From Adiantum capillus-veneris (lineage: Eukaryota; Streptophyta; Polypodiopsida; Polypodiales; Pteridaceae), in contig CM043970.1 of the NCBI GenBank assembly GCA_014529385.2, positions 45,662,279 to 45,726,278 of the forward strand: a DNA stretch of 64,000 nucleotides, given 5' to 3'. The position numbers were made by a program, and so were the translations under genes. The first letter of the stretch is position 1. Each line of letters starts with the position of its first letter. Positions 20,494-31,806 of this stretch are shown here, piece after piece. The notes beneath the pieces are model-generated. The model ran no database searches and was not told the DNA's origin. It worked only from the letters and a program-made list of their open reading frames with translations.

Positions 20494-21734
20494 TGTTAGC
20501 ATGCAAAAAAGAAGGAAAACAAGAACCTTTATAGCCTTGCACACACCACACCCTCGGAAGGAAACACCATAAAGGTGTGGAAAACACCTATGACAAACAC
20601 CTATAAAGTCGGGCGGGAAACAACCCTAACCCAAACCATGATTAAAATTATTGAAAACCAAGACCATAAAGATGAATCTTGTGTCGTGCAAACCTCCGTA
20701 GAGTATCCATATGCTTGATTCCGACAATAGATGAGAGAGTTACAAGCTTTCGAAGTTGGGGTATCTCTCAAAAGCTCCAAAAAACCTAGTCTCTGTTAGG
20801 AAAAAGGGTGTGCAAGGAATTGTAGCTATTAAAAAGGGAAATTTTTTGGCTCTTCTCCCAAAGGATTTTCTCTCTCCTCTTAACCGATACGGTTCTCTCC
20901 TTGGGCACCTTTTAATTGGTCCAATTTTGGCCTTTTTTGGGTGAAAAATGAGCTGTCGGTGACCATTCGACCAAGGAATAGGGTGGGGGCAAGTGTCCGG
21001 GGACCAAAAAAGTGGCCAGGCGCCTGTCCAAGCAGTGGGAACTCACAAAATGCACCATCTCCTTCCCCATGAGCCCACGAGCTCCCATAGCCTAGAGAGA
21101 GCTCCTTTCACCTTTGATACACCATAGTAGGCACCCAAAGTGCCCTATGTACCCTCCACTTTCCCCTTTCCTCTTCCCATATGGGATTACCTCCATGCCA
21201 CATGGAAACTCTCCCCAAGCTTCCCAACTTCCCCAAAAATCCCCAGCTTCTCCCAAAGCATGAGAGGACTTCTCGGACAGTTTTCCCCAAGGCATACCTT
21301 GCTGCTCCGATCACTGAATGACACACCGTAACACACGTCTCGAAGCCCATCACCTCGGCTATCTCCGAAAATATAAAACTTTAGCATTTCTAATCTTAGA
21401 CCCCCAAGTTGGCCTAGTTGCCCTTCTCGCATGCACTTGCAATCACCTTCTAAGTTGAGACCGCCCGCTTCGGATGCTCAGAACTCATGATGTACAAGTC
21501 CGATTCACAAGCTATAAAGCATGGCTGAAAATAATTATTAAAACCATATTTTGGAGTCTCGAACAACCCAAAACATCAGCATTCAAGCTTAGCAAAATCA
21601 CACCTTTGTACATAAATTTTTACAAGGCCACTTCCAAAACTTGCAGGGCTATGTACACATATATACATGAGGCTAGTGGGCAAGCTTTTTGGCATGACTT
21701 AGTGACTTCATGCTTATCCAAAAAATGCATGACA
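20494..21734 (-). repeat. M1 5' LTR
   Basis: 1241 bp, plus-strand ends TGTTAGCATGC and ATGCATGACA. Runs parallel to 5997-7196 over its whole length. Outside it at 21735 the right half of the array palindrome follows. Confidence 0.85.
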
Positions 21735-22416
21735 ATGTATGATGTCTAAGGGGCACTTTTAGAGACCAAAATTGAAATCTGAGGATACCAGGGGTGTAAA
21801 GCACCACAAGACAAGCTCACAGACCAAATTTTGTCAAAATCTCAGCACATAGACTTTATACGCGTATGATGTCTCAAGGCCAGATCTGACAGTGAAATTT
21901 CACTTTTGACCACATAGGGGGTTGGGAAATGATGTGTTAAGCTTGCTTGCAAAATTTCAACTCATTTGGACACATACTTTTTGTATTTTAAGAGAATTTT
22001 GCAGATACAAGACTAAATAGGTGATTTTGAGCAATTTTGACATCCAAAATTTGCTGTAATCACATATTCTTGTTGTATGCATCAAGGAGTACCTTGGGTA
22101 GAAATCTTAGTAAATTCTGAGCCAAAAGACTTTATACGCGTATAATGTCTTAATGGTAAGATTTGGGTCAAATCAGACATTTGAGTATACCTCAGTGAGC
22201 ATAAAAGAAGTCCCTAGCCAAAATTTCATAGAATTTCGAGCTCATTTGGGCTTGCAAAGAGCAAAAGACAAAAAATTGCAGATTTAGGCTTGTATTGGTC
22301 TTAGCTTCCTCAAAAAATGTCTAAATTGAATTCTGAAACTCGCTAAGAGTTGCTTGAGTGATAAGGAAACAATAGAACAAAAGTCACCTCATTCTGCCAC
22401 AATAGACTTTATACGT
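21735..22416. repeat. Palindrome-bearing array between M1 and M2
   Basis: Non-coding, with motif copies at 21851-21874 and 22127-22150 (AGACTTTATACG then CGTATGATGTCT or CGTATAATGTCT), a right half-motif at 21735-21747 and a left half-motif at 22404-22416. Distances are about 125, 270 and 273 bp. Surrounding text repeats loosely ('gtcaaaatctcagcaca', 'caactcatttgg'). Both flanking Tat elements begin or end exactly in a motif. Confidence 0.65.
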
Positions 22417-23652
22417 TGTTGTTGTGCAAACAAGAAGGAAAACGAGAACCTCTATAGCCTTGCACACACCACACCGTCGGAAGGAAACACCATAAAGCTG
22501 CAGAAAACACCTATGTCGAACACTTATAAAGTCGAGTGGGAAACAACCCTAACCCAAACCATGATTAAAATTGTTGAAAATTGAGACCATAAAGATGAAT
22601 CTTGTGTCGTGTAGACCACCGTAGAGTATCCATATGCTTGATTTCGACAACAGACTAGAGCGTTACAAGCTTTCGAAGATGGGGTATCTCTCAAAAGCTC
22701 CAAAAAAGCTAGTCTCTATAAGCCAAAAGGGTGTACAGAAAATTGCAGCTATTAAAAAGGGGTATTTTTGGGCTCTTATCCCAAGGTATTTTCTCTCTCC
22801 TCTTAGTCGACATGATTTCCCTTGTAGTCCCCTTTTAATTGTCTCATTTTGGGCTTAATTTGGGTAGAAAATGGCATGTTGGCCACTTTTTGACCAAGGA
22901 AAAGGGGGAGGGGAAGTGTCAAGAGGACCAAAAGCAAGCCCAGGAGCCTGTCTAGCTGGTGGGAACCCAAAATGGGAGCCCCCTCTCTCCCCCAACACCC
23001 ACGAGCCCCCATAGCAAGGCAAGAGAGCACCATTTCTCCTTTGATACAACCTTAGGGGGTACCCACTCCCCCCCTTATACTCTCCATTTCTCACTTGCTC
23101 CCCCCCCATGTGGGATTACTTCATTGCCACTTGGCACCATCCTCCCACCTCCCCACTTAAGCACATAAATTTCTTGTTTTCCTCCCTACACCGAGCAATC
23201 TTGACGGAGGCGTGGTGGGTGACTCCGAGCTCCAAATGCGATGCTGTAAAGCCTGACTCAGAGCTTATCACTTCGGCCATTTCCAAAAATATTCGATCAC
23301 ACCTTTTCTAATTAAATCTATCAAATTGGTCCACTTGCCTTTCCTCGCATGCATCCGCACCCACTTTCTAAGTAAGGAACCGCCCATTTCAAATGCATGT
23401 AACTCATGACGTATGAGTCCGATTCACCAGCTATGAAGCACAACTGAAAATACTCATTGAAAACCACCTTTCAAAAGTTTGACCAACCAAAAAATCTTGC
23501 AAATGACTAAGCAGAACCAAACCTTTATACATAAATTTTACAAAAGCACTCTGAAAACTCAAAGCATTATGTACATCTATGTACTCGAGGCTAGTGAGCA
23601 AGCTTTTTAGCATGGATTAGTGACTTTATCTTCATCCAAAAAATGCATGACA
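22417..23652 (-). repeat. M2 3' LTR
   Basis: 1236 bp, TGTTGTTGTGC to ATGCATGACA. In element sense it is preceded by a G/A-rich tract (plus 23653-23680). Confidence 0.85.
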
Positions 23653-23699
23653 TAGCTTGCCAACCTCCCCTAGCCTGCTTGATCATTCATGACAAGCAA

Positions 23700-24880
23700 A
23701 GGGGTCTAGGGTGAACAACTGCTACATCTCATCCCCAGAAACCTCATCCACATCTTCAGATGTTTCCACATTGTCTCCTTCTAGTGATAGCATTTCACCT
23801 GTCACAATTGTCATCAAACTTGCCAGCAGATACTTCTTCAATCTATAACCATTAACATGATATTTATGATGTGCACCATTTAAGTCTGCCAACCGATATG
23901 TGCCATTTTCAAATTTGTTTACAATAGTAAAAGGACCTTCCCCGTTTGATTTGAAATTTCTTCTGAAATATATTGTCCAATTTACTATTGTATCCCAACA
24001 CCAAATCACCCTTCTCAAATTTTTTATCCTCCATGCACTCATTGGCTTTTAAATGAGCCTTCCTTGACACTTCCTCATTGTAACTCAAAGCTAAAACTCT
24101 ATCCAATTGCAAGCATTGTAAATCCAATAACCTTTTCTGCCATACATTTGTTTGCTCCTCATCTTCCAATGACAATAATTTGAGAGTAGGAATTTCCACT
24201 TCAATTGGCAATAAAGCTTCCTTGCCATAAACCAAGTGGTAAGGAAAATTCTTGTGCTCATTTTGATAGCAGTTATGTAGGCCCATAACGCATAAGGCAA
24301 CTCTGAATCCCAAGTCTTCCCATGTGTCTGAGTCATCTTTGTCAAGATCTTTACCAACTCTCCATTGAATCTTTCATTAAGACCATTGCATTGTGGATAA
24401 TAGGGAGAACTGTACCTATGATGTATATTGAGTTTTTTGCATAAGAAATTAAACAGTTCTCCTCTAAATCCTGGTCCTCTATCAGAAAGTAGCTCTAGTG
24501 GCACACAAAATTTGCAACATATGTACTCATAAACAAATTTCCCCATCTCTTTACTAGTAATCTGTTTGACCGCCTTGGCTTCCGCCCATCATGACAAATA
24601 ATCCGATGTTGTCATGATGTAAGAATTTCTTTTGCTAGTCATAGGTAAGGGTCCAATGGCATCAAGACCCCATTTCTCAAACACGTCAAAAGCTAGAATT
24701 GTCTTTCACAATTCAGGCTTCAAAATTCTCTTTTCCATCCTCTGACAAGGCAAACACGACTTGCATTAATGATTAACATCCCGTTGAATACTCGGCCGTA
24801 TGTAAACTTCTTGCAAGACCTTATGCAACATGACCTTCATAGCAAAATCGCCTCCACAAGATCCCTCATGATTTTCTTCC
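23700..24880 (-). pseudogene. M2 integrase
   Basis: Pieces 24091-24546 (LSDRGPGF and NGLNERFNGE, the second Asp and the Glu), 23909-24313 (HLVYGKEALLPIE onward) and 23722-24042 (C-terminal GPFTIVNKFENGTYRLADL) overlap in different frames, showing frameshifts near 24260 and 24000. The zinc domain and first Asp lie at 24560-24880 but are broken by stops. Same layout as M1. Confidence 0.85.
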
Positions 24881-24903
24881 AGGATTTTGTAAATTTCCTC
24901 TTT

Positions 24904-25640
24904 CTAAGGCGCACGACATAAAATCAAATCACCTCCTTTCATGTAAAGCACATCATCTAGCATTTTGTATTTCTTGGCTTTCCTTATGAACGCATACTTT
25001 TTAGAAGATGGCAAACCTTCAGGTAGAACACCTGTCAATAGAAAATCCACTTCCTTTGATAAGATTTCCCTCCCATGATATAAAGGGACGGCTGCCTTTA
25101 CCACAGTCACACAAGTGATCATCTCTTGGGTATCATCACGAGCTTCTTCATTTAGAGACCTCTCAATATGCTGCAAACTCCATGCTTCAAGCTTTTTGAG
25201 CAACGCTTTTACTTTGAAGCATAAATTTTTCAGTTTAGGATTCTTATTCTTCCATACTCCCAAAACTTGCTTCACAACCAACAAAGCATCTCCTTTAACT
25301 TGCAAGCATCTAATTCCCAATTGTAAGCAAATATACAAACCACCTTCAAGAGTCACATATTCTGCTTCATTGTTACTTTTTGTGTCAAGTTTCAGTCCTT
25401 GCTTTCTCATAATCTTCCCTTGTGCATCATAAATGACAATGCCTCCTGAAGCAGCATCATGACTTCTTCGATAAGAACCATCAAAGTATAACAGTGAAGC
25501 ATTAGAGATGGCAAGAGTCTCAACTTTATTTTTCCGCACCACCTCTTCTTTGACCAAAACCGGAGTATCCTCATAAGTGAGAAGATCTACTAGGGTAGCC
25601 CGAGTACTTTCCTCCACCAAAAAGGTGAACTGAAACTCCT
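24904..25640 (-). pseudogene. M2 archaeal-type RNase H
   Basis: Open from 25767 to 24904. The domain has LLYFDGSYRRS, NNEAEYVTLEGG and KGDALLVVKQ, i.e. the Asp-Glu-Asp residues of RNase HI, and the HIERSLNEEAR end. All catalytic residues are intact, unlike the first RNase H. This extra domain defines plant Tat-clade gypsy elements. Confidence 0.88.
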
Positions 25641-27050
25641 GAAGCTCAATAATCCACTTCTGTTTTTGATATATTTGAATTATTGAACAACTGGGGAAGC
25701 AATGAATAATTGGTGAGAAAGGTGAATGACTTTTGCAGCAAGTAGTGTTTGAATAATCTGCAAGCATAAACCATACTGATCATCACCAATTCAATTTCAG
25801 AAGAATCTCTTTCATGAGGGGTCTTCCCTCTGCTAGCATAATGAACATGCTTCATATACTGAGATTCCTTTTCTTTTTGCAACAACATGGCCCCAATGGA
25901 ATCATCTCCCACTGATGGGTTGACATAAAACTCCTTTTCCCAAGTTGGAGCTTGCATAATAGGTAACGTACTCAAAACCTCTTTAAATTTGTCAAAAACA
26001 TCATCACTATCATGTGACCACTCCAAGGGATCATTCTTAACTGTTCGCTGCAATGGATACAATAGCTGTGATGCCAAAGGTATGAAACGAGATAGATATT
26101 TAACTTTCTGTATGAAAGTGGTTAACTGTCTGGTATCTTTTGGAGATGACCGTAACAGCAAAGCCTCCACTTTCTCTAGATCTGCTTCAGTCCCATTTTC
26201 TCAAATTACATGCCCAAGAAGCTTCACCCGTGGCTGTGCCAAATGGCATTTTTTAGGATTGAGCTGACCCTCGCATTCATCATACTTGGCAAAAGTCATT
26301 TCAAGCTTCTAAACATGCTCTTTTCTTAAACTGTATATGCAGAAATCATCTATGAACCCTTTGACAAACTTTCCAAGGAACGGGGTAAGGACCCAATCCA
26401 CTTTCCTTTCAAAAGCTCCAAGCCCATTTGTCAACCCAAAAGGAAGGCAGCAAAAGTAGAAACAACCCCATGGCGTGATAAAAGTAGTCTTTTTTTAATC
26501 TTCAGGAGCAAGGATAAGTTGAAAATATCCTGAATAACCATCACAGACACTGTATCTTTCAAAACCAGCCATTGCATCTAGAAGTTGATCAATGAAAGGC
26601 AAAGGGTAAGGATCTTTCTTGGTTACTGCATTGCTTGTAATCAACACAAACTCTCCAACGTCCATCTTTCTTTGGAGTGCTACAGGGCTCACCTATTCAG
26701 CATTATCAACTGGCACAATGAATCCTGCATACAATAGTTTATCCACTTCTTCTTTTAAAGCATTTATCTGTTCCTTACCCATTGGCTTGGCCCCTTCAAC
26801 TAGCTCAATCTTCACATGATCCCCAACAAAACCCCTTATTTCCTGATATGAAGCAATGAAAAGATTTGGAAACCTGTCCAACATTGCTAAGTAATCCTTT
26901 CTTTCTCCTTGTGTCAAATCAGTACTCATCATATTCTGGATCAACTCTTTCTTCACTAGAAGTTCCCGTTTAGGTTGCATCAACTCTTCAAGTTGCTCTA
27001 AACGTCTTGAAGCATTTATATTCCCTGATATTTGCAACACTTCACTAATT
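25640..27050 (-). pseudogene. M2 reverse transcriptase and first RNase H
   Basis: RT N-terminal part 26693-27040 (LTQGERKDYLAMLDRFPNLF), fingers 26495-26692 (SVCDGYSGYFQLILAPED), palm with LPFGLTNG and FIDDFCIYS in another frame at about 26300-26490, thumb and first RNase H at 25646-26170 (FIQKVKYLSRFIPL, YVNPSVGDDSIGAMLLQ). As in M1 the first RNase H has Asn-Pro where Asp-Ala is usual. Confidence 0.87.
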
Positions 27051-27055
27051 TATTT

Positions 27056-27784
27056 CTATTCCTCATCCAACAACAAGAATGACACTTCACCCTCATCATT
27101 GGAACTAGAAGTAGTGCTACTTTTTGAGTCTTCAGAACTATCATCACTGGTAGTTTCGGACTCATCATTCTCACTCACATCTTCAAGTTCCATAGGTTGT
27201 TTGGTAGTCATATCAAACACTTTCTTTTCACCCTTCTTGCCATGCACACCAATTGTGCCCCTGCCCCAATCTTGCACGGCACTAACAACTCTCAACCAAG
27301 GTCGTCCCAGAATGAGAGGAAAGGCTCCTAGACCAGCTGGCATAACATGAAAGTTCACGATAACCTTCAAGTTAAAGACTTCAACTTCCAAATTCTTGAT
27401 CATCCCCAAACATTTCACCTTGGCATGGTTTGCCAGTCGAATCCGAAACCCACAGCTTTCGCATGTAATGAGACCCAGTCTCTCGACACATGACTGTGTG
27501 ATCACACAAACTTGAGCACCTTCATCAATGTAGGCTTCTCCCATGCCCATACCTTTGTGCCAAGCGTTCGCCACAGGACAGATGTCGGGTAACTGTCCCA
27601 CAGACAACACTCTGACTTGTCCATGCTTCGGCTCTTTTTCTTGATTCACTAATGACTTCCACTGCCTTTTATGTTTGGGCACCATATTCATCAGCTGTCC
27701 AAAAGTACAATCTACTTTCCTCCCAATCAGGTCTTCCTTTAAACTACAAGCTATTTGGCCTTCTCCCAAAGGCAAATTTGCCAC
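27056..27784 (-). CDS. M2 retropepsin-like protease and acidic linker
   Basis: 242 open codons. Protease segment AYIDEGAQVCVITQSCVERLG near residue 85 and FPLILGRPWL near 155; then GKKGEKKVFDMTTKQ and a Ser/Glu/Asp-rich linker ending before RT. The canonical Asp-Ser/Thr-Gly-Ala is Asp-Glu-Gly-Ala. Because E0 has Asp-Gly-Gly-Ala at the same place, this lineage seems to accept changes at the second position, or all copies are dead. No stop inside. Confidence 0.8.
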   Translation of the reverse strand: MANLPLGEGQIACSLKEDLIGRKVDCTFGQLMNMVPKHKRQWKSLVNQEKEPKHGQVRVLSVGQLPDICPVANAWHKGMGMGEAYIDEGAQVCVITQSCVERLGLITCESCGFRIRLANHAKVKCLGMIKNLEVEVFNLKVIVNFHVMPAGLGAFPLILGRPWLRVVSAVQDWGRGTIGVHGKKGEKKVFDMTTKQPMELEDVSENDESETTSDDSSEDSKSSTTSSSNDEGEVSFLLLDEE

Positions 27785-27841
27785 TTCAAATCGTCTACGA
27801 AACTTTCTCTTTCTCTTGGCTTTCGCATCTTCACCCTCTTT

Positions 27842-29039
27842 CTACTTCCCTTTCTTTTTGCTAGGCCCTAGTGTTGCATAGCCTTCCCTCTCTCTTTTGC
27901 CTACTGGCAGTACATCTGCGTCTTTCTTTTCAACCCGCACAATACCCACATGACTAGCAGAGGTTGAGGCTTGATTTTCTTGTTCAGTACCTTGATATCC
28001 CCGTATATCCAACGCATATTCATTAGCCCTATTAGGAATTTGTTTAGGAAGTGGAAACATATCACCCCCCATCCTTGCTGGCTTTGAACAATAAGTTCTA
28101 ATATGACAAGTACACCGCAACTATAACAAGTGGGGATGAACCTCCTCTGTGGCTCAAAACCGCCTTGTCCACGGCCCGCAGTAGCATTAGGCTGAGCTTC
28201 ACGTGCCTGAGCCATTCCTCTACCATGCCCACGACCACGACCACCTCCACCACCAAGAACACTAAGCTGTAATCCCTGCAGTATGGTCATCATGTCTTGC
28301 ATATTTTGTTATAACTGTTTGATATTAGCAGCCCTTTGAACATGTTGGCCTCCAGCTTCTCCCTGATTCTCCTCCTTTTGGCTGCCATTATTTTGCTCAG
28401 GGGCCGCTTTCCCATATTCATTAAGTCTTTGAGCTTTTCATTCTCTCTCTCTGGCAATGGCAAACGCCTCCTCGAAGGTGGCGGACCTTTTCAACTCAAC
28501 TTTGAACTTTAGACTTTCTTTTAGGTTTGCCAAAAAATGGCCCTTCTTTAACATGGATGGAGGAATCTCATTCCCCAAAGCCCGGGCCCATTTATCCCAT
28601 AAATGGGTGAACTCCATGACAAAATCATCAACACTTTGATTAGCCCTCTGAGTGTACCCCAGAATATCATGCCAAACTTCATCAGGTACTTTGATGGATC
28701 GGTATTGTGCCAGAAAAGCTTGCTTCACACGATTGTAGTCCAAAACCACCCCTGGATTTTGTGCCTGCATCAACTCCTCAAAATTGTGTAACCAAACTTT
28801 TGCCTCATCCTATAAACTATATTGCAGCAGCCGCAACAATATAGCTTAGTCTGGTATATTTTGCAGTAAGCAATTGACTACTAACTTTTCAATAAACGCT
28901 TTAAACTATATTGCAACAGCCGCAACAATATAGCTTGGTCTAGTATATTTTGTAGTACTCAATTGACTTCCATCTTTTTAATAAACGTCTGTGCATTTTC
29001 ATTAGGCAATCCATGAAATTGTGGAAACTCGTTTTCCAT
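27842..29039 (-). pseudogene. M2 Gag with zinc knuckle
   Basis: Start MENEFPQFHGLPNEN at 29037-29039. Capsid part at 28438-28773 (FTHLWDKWARALGNEIPPSMLKK). A Gly/Arg-rich stretch (28200-28260) precedes the knuckle, whose CYSCG (about 28115-28130) and the GHIRTYC part are in different frames, i.e. a frameshift within the zinc knuckle. The KREREGYATLGPSKKKGK tail (27842-27900) leads to the protease. Confidence 0.8.
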
Positions 29040-29307
29040 GTTCGATTGCCACAAAAAATCTGACATGTGACGTCGAAAACTCAAGGGATGTCGATGGATC
29101 GCTCACCGGCCCCCAGTTCTTGGCTTCACAAAACCTCACAACCCTCCAAAGGTTGCAATCCAATTATACGACTGCCTCAAGTGCTGTCCACAATTTGCAT
29201 ATACGTAGATGGTTGTCCATAAGGACCCACATCCCTTTTACATTCACTGCCTGCAGAATAGACATATCTCACAGGAATTGGAGCGTAGGAGCACTTGCTC
29301 CTCCGTT

Positions 29308-29316
29308 GGGGCACCA
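29308..29316 (-). promoter_or_regulatory. M2 primer-binding site (TGGTGCCCC)
   Basis: Follows the LTR end GCCAACA by six bases in element sense. Confidence 0.6.
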
Positions 29317-29322
29317 AAATGA

Positions 29323-30261
29323 TGTTGGCATCCAAACAAGAAGGAAAAAGAACCTCTATAGCCTTGCACACACCACACCGTTGGGAGGAAACACCATAAA
29401 GCTGCAGAAAACACCTATGTCGAACACTTGTAAAGTCGGGTGGAAATAGCCCTAACCCGAACCATGATTCAAAGCGCTAAAAACAAAGACCATAAATCTG
29501 AAGATCATGCCGTGTAGACCTCTGTAGAGTATCCATATGCTTGATTCCGACAACGGACGAGAGAGTTACAAGCTTTCGAAGATGGGGTATCTCTCAAAAG
29601 CTCCAAAAAAGCTAGTCTCTGTAAGCCAAAAGGGTGTGCAACGAATTGTAGCTATTAAAACGGGGGATTTTTTTGGCTCTTATCCCAAGGAATTTTCTCT
29701 CTCCTCTTAGTTGACATGATTCCCCTTGTAGTCCCCTTTTAATTGGCTCATTTTGGGCTTAATTTGGGTAGAAAATGGCATGTCGTTCACTTTTTGACCA
29801 AGGAAAAGGGGGAAGGGGAAGTGTCCAGAGGACCAAAACAAGCCCAGGTGCCTGTCCAGCTGGTGAGAACCCAAAATGGGCGCCCCCTCTCTCCCTCAAC
29901 ATCCACGAGGCCTTTTCTAATTAAATCTATCAAATTGTCCCGCTTGCCTTTCCTCGCATGCATTTGCACCCACTTTCTAAGTAAGGAACCGCCCATTTCA
30001 AATGCATGTAACTCATGATGTATGAGTCCGATTCACCGGCTATAAGGCACGACTGAAAATACTAATTGAAAACCACCTTTTAGACGTTCGACCAACCCGA
30101 AACTCTTGCAAATGACTAAGCAACACCAAGCCTTTATACATAAATTTTACAAGAGCAGTCTGAAAACTCAAAGAATTATGTACATCTATGTACTCGAGGC
30201 TAGTGAGCAAGCTTTTTAGCATGGATTAGTGACTTTATCTTCATCCAAAAAATGCTTGACA
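29323..30261 (-). repeat. M2 5' LTR with internal deletion
   Basis: 939 bp; same ends as the 3' LTR, but about 300 bp corresponding to 22995-23300 are missing after CAACATCCACGAGG (near 29908). Confidence 0.85.
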
Positions 30262-30640
30262 ACATGTATAATGTCTCAAGTATCAAAATAAAGGTCAATT
30301 TCACAAAATGAAACTTGCAGTGGATGGAGGACATCAAGGAGATCTCACATACCAAATTTTGTCAAAATCTGAGCACACAGATTTTATATGCATATGATGT
30401 CTCTAGCCCTAATTTGGAGGTGAAAACTCATAGTGAGCTTCTAGAAGTGTTAAGCACTATAAAGTCAGCCTAGTGACCAAGTTTCAACAAATTTGGGAAA
30501 CATTTGGTCAAGATAGAAGCAACAATCCTTCATCCTAAATTTTTTTTGAGTGTTGTTTCAAGTGCAATTCATCAAAACTGCTCTAACTTTTGATAAACAA
30601 CTCCAAATTGAGTCAGGTATAGCCAGGAGAAAAGCTTGTG
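30262..30640. repeat. Palindrome-bearing array, right part
   Basis: Begins with the right half-motif 30262-30276 and has a full but diverged motif at 30379-30402. The text 'caaattttgtcaaaatctgagcacaca' closely matches 21823-21850. No coding sequence. Confidence 0.55.
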
Positions 30641-31360
30641 GGCAATAGGCAGTGGTATATGCATGCCTTTTTCTCTACCACCTAGAAAACCACTCCCTCC
30701 TTATCCATAGCCAGAACCTAGCTTATTACAAAAGGTTCATAGACGACGCCTTCGCGTATGGACTGACTCTCAAAGTTCCCTCACCAACGCTCTTGCGTCC
30801 TACGCTTTCCCTTTGCAAGAACACATAGTGATCACATCCATCATATCCTTTCATGAAGTTACCATCCTAGATGTCCATTTCTACAAGGGACAAACTGTCA
30901 AGCAATATGGTACCCTCGATTCCAATTGCTACCAAAAGCCTCTAAACTCGTATCAGTATATCCCTTGGATCTCTTGGCATCCTCTCCACCAAAAAGTAGC
31001 TTTCATCAAAGCAGAACTCAGATGCTATATCATTAGGGAAATCAGTCCCTTAGGATTCTCTCACTTAAGAAAACTTCTTTTCCAAAGGCTCCTTTACAGA
31101 GGATATCCAAGGAATTTCCTCCTTAAAATATTTTGTTTGATCTCTTATAAAGAGCGGACCACTCTTTTAACCGAAACCTCAACTTCAAAAACTCCACACC
31201 CAAACATCCTTAAACTCCCTTTTACACCAAAAACTCAAAGACTGAACCCAACCCTAACTATTTGCAAACCTCTCCATCTTTCTTGTATTCTCTTCCCCAC
31301 CCTTGCGCACCTTGAAAAACCTTTAATATGTTGGACAATGGACACAACTTAAGCACTCTG
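30640..31360 (+). pseudogene. Penelope-like element reverse transcriptase fragment
   Basis: At 30724-30753 the translation YYKRFIDDAF matches the RT active-site block of Penelope-like retroelements (RYIDDIF type); upstream in the same frame is FLYHLEN. After a frameshift right behind it, VWTDSQSSL and ITSIISFHEVTILDVHFYKG follow and the ORF 30813-31352 gives YQKPLNSYQYIPWISWHP and LLYRGYPRNF, the Penelope RT thumb signature (Y-x-KP-T-x-YQYL-xxSxHP). No GIY-YIG endonuclease is visible downstream. It is a 5'-truncated, frameshifted fragment. Confidence 0.7.
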
Positions 31361-31806
31361 CTAACAAAATCGAAAGACACAAATCTTTTTTAATTTACCC
31401 TTTGTGATTACCTAAATCCTACCTTTTATTTTTGCAGGTGTAGTTTCAAAATCCACTTCTCTCCCCTTATAACTTCTCTGGCGCCAAACTCCTTCCTAGC
31501 CTCAACCACAACACCCCCCTCTTTTGGGTTATATGATTCAATTTTTTGGACTGTACTTGGTACACCTTCTTAATTAAACCTCCCCCCTTGCGCCATTTCA
31601 TATCTTACACCCCCTCCCCCCCCCCTTTTTTTTCTTAAACTGTACACCTTGAACTCCTCACAAATGTACTCCTTTATCTCCTTACGAAATCTCTACCTAA
31701 TTTGGTTTCAAAATCCCCCTTCCCCTTAAATACCTCTTGTTTAAAAATCACCCTTCCCCGTGCCTTGGGTATCATGTTGTTATTTGGTGGCATTCTTGCT
31801 TTTTGG
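31361..31806. other. Spacer with pyrimidine/purine tract
   Basis: No coding sequence supported. It includes a C/T-rich run at 31608-31636 which, on the E3 strand, is A8 followed by G-rich sequence. It could be the E3 polypurine tract, but the following bases do not match the E3 LTR start at 42112, so no LTR can be called here. Confidence 0.4.

Larger units (their letters stand above)
5997..21734 (-). mobile_element. M1: Tat-type Ty3/gypsy retrotransposon, interrupted by copia A
   Basis: Minus-strand element with both LTRs (5997-7196 and 20494-21734), primer site at 20478-20487, gag remnant (19490-20181), acidic linker, RT, RNase H, archaeal-type RNase H and integrase. Sequence equivalent to about 1 kb of M2 (27245-28265: zinc knuckle and protease) is missing where copia A sits. 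Flanks are ATGTG at 5992-5996 and ATGTA at 21735-21739, a probable 5 bp target duplication with one mismatch. Many stops and frameshifts make it inactive. Confidence 0.85.
22417..30261 (-). mobile_element. M2: Tat-type Ty3/gypsy retrotransposon with dual RNase H
   Basis: The most complete copy of the family: 3' LTR 22417-23652, integrase, archaeal-type RNase H, first RNase H, RT, acidic linker, protease, zinc knuckle, gag, primer site and 5' LTR 29323-30261. Frameshifts and stops occur in integrase, RT and gag, so it is inactive. Its flanks are AGACTTTATACGT on the left and ACATGTATAATGTCT on the right, two halves of the array palindrome, without a perfect target duplication. Confidence 0.9.

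Noticed and set aside
22404-30276. Perfect target duplication for M2
   Set aside because: The flanks TACGT and ACATG do not match; only the half-motif relationship is supported.
31608-31640. E3 polypurine tract with following 3' LTR
   Set aside because: The purine tract is good, but the sequence behind it does not resemble the E3 LTR start.
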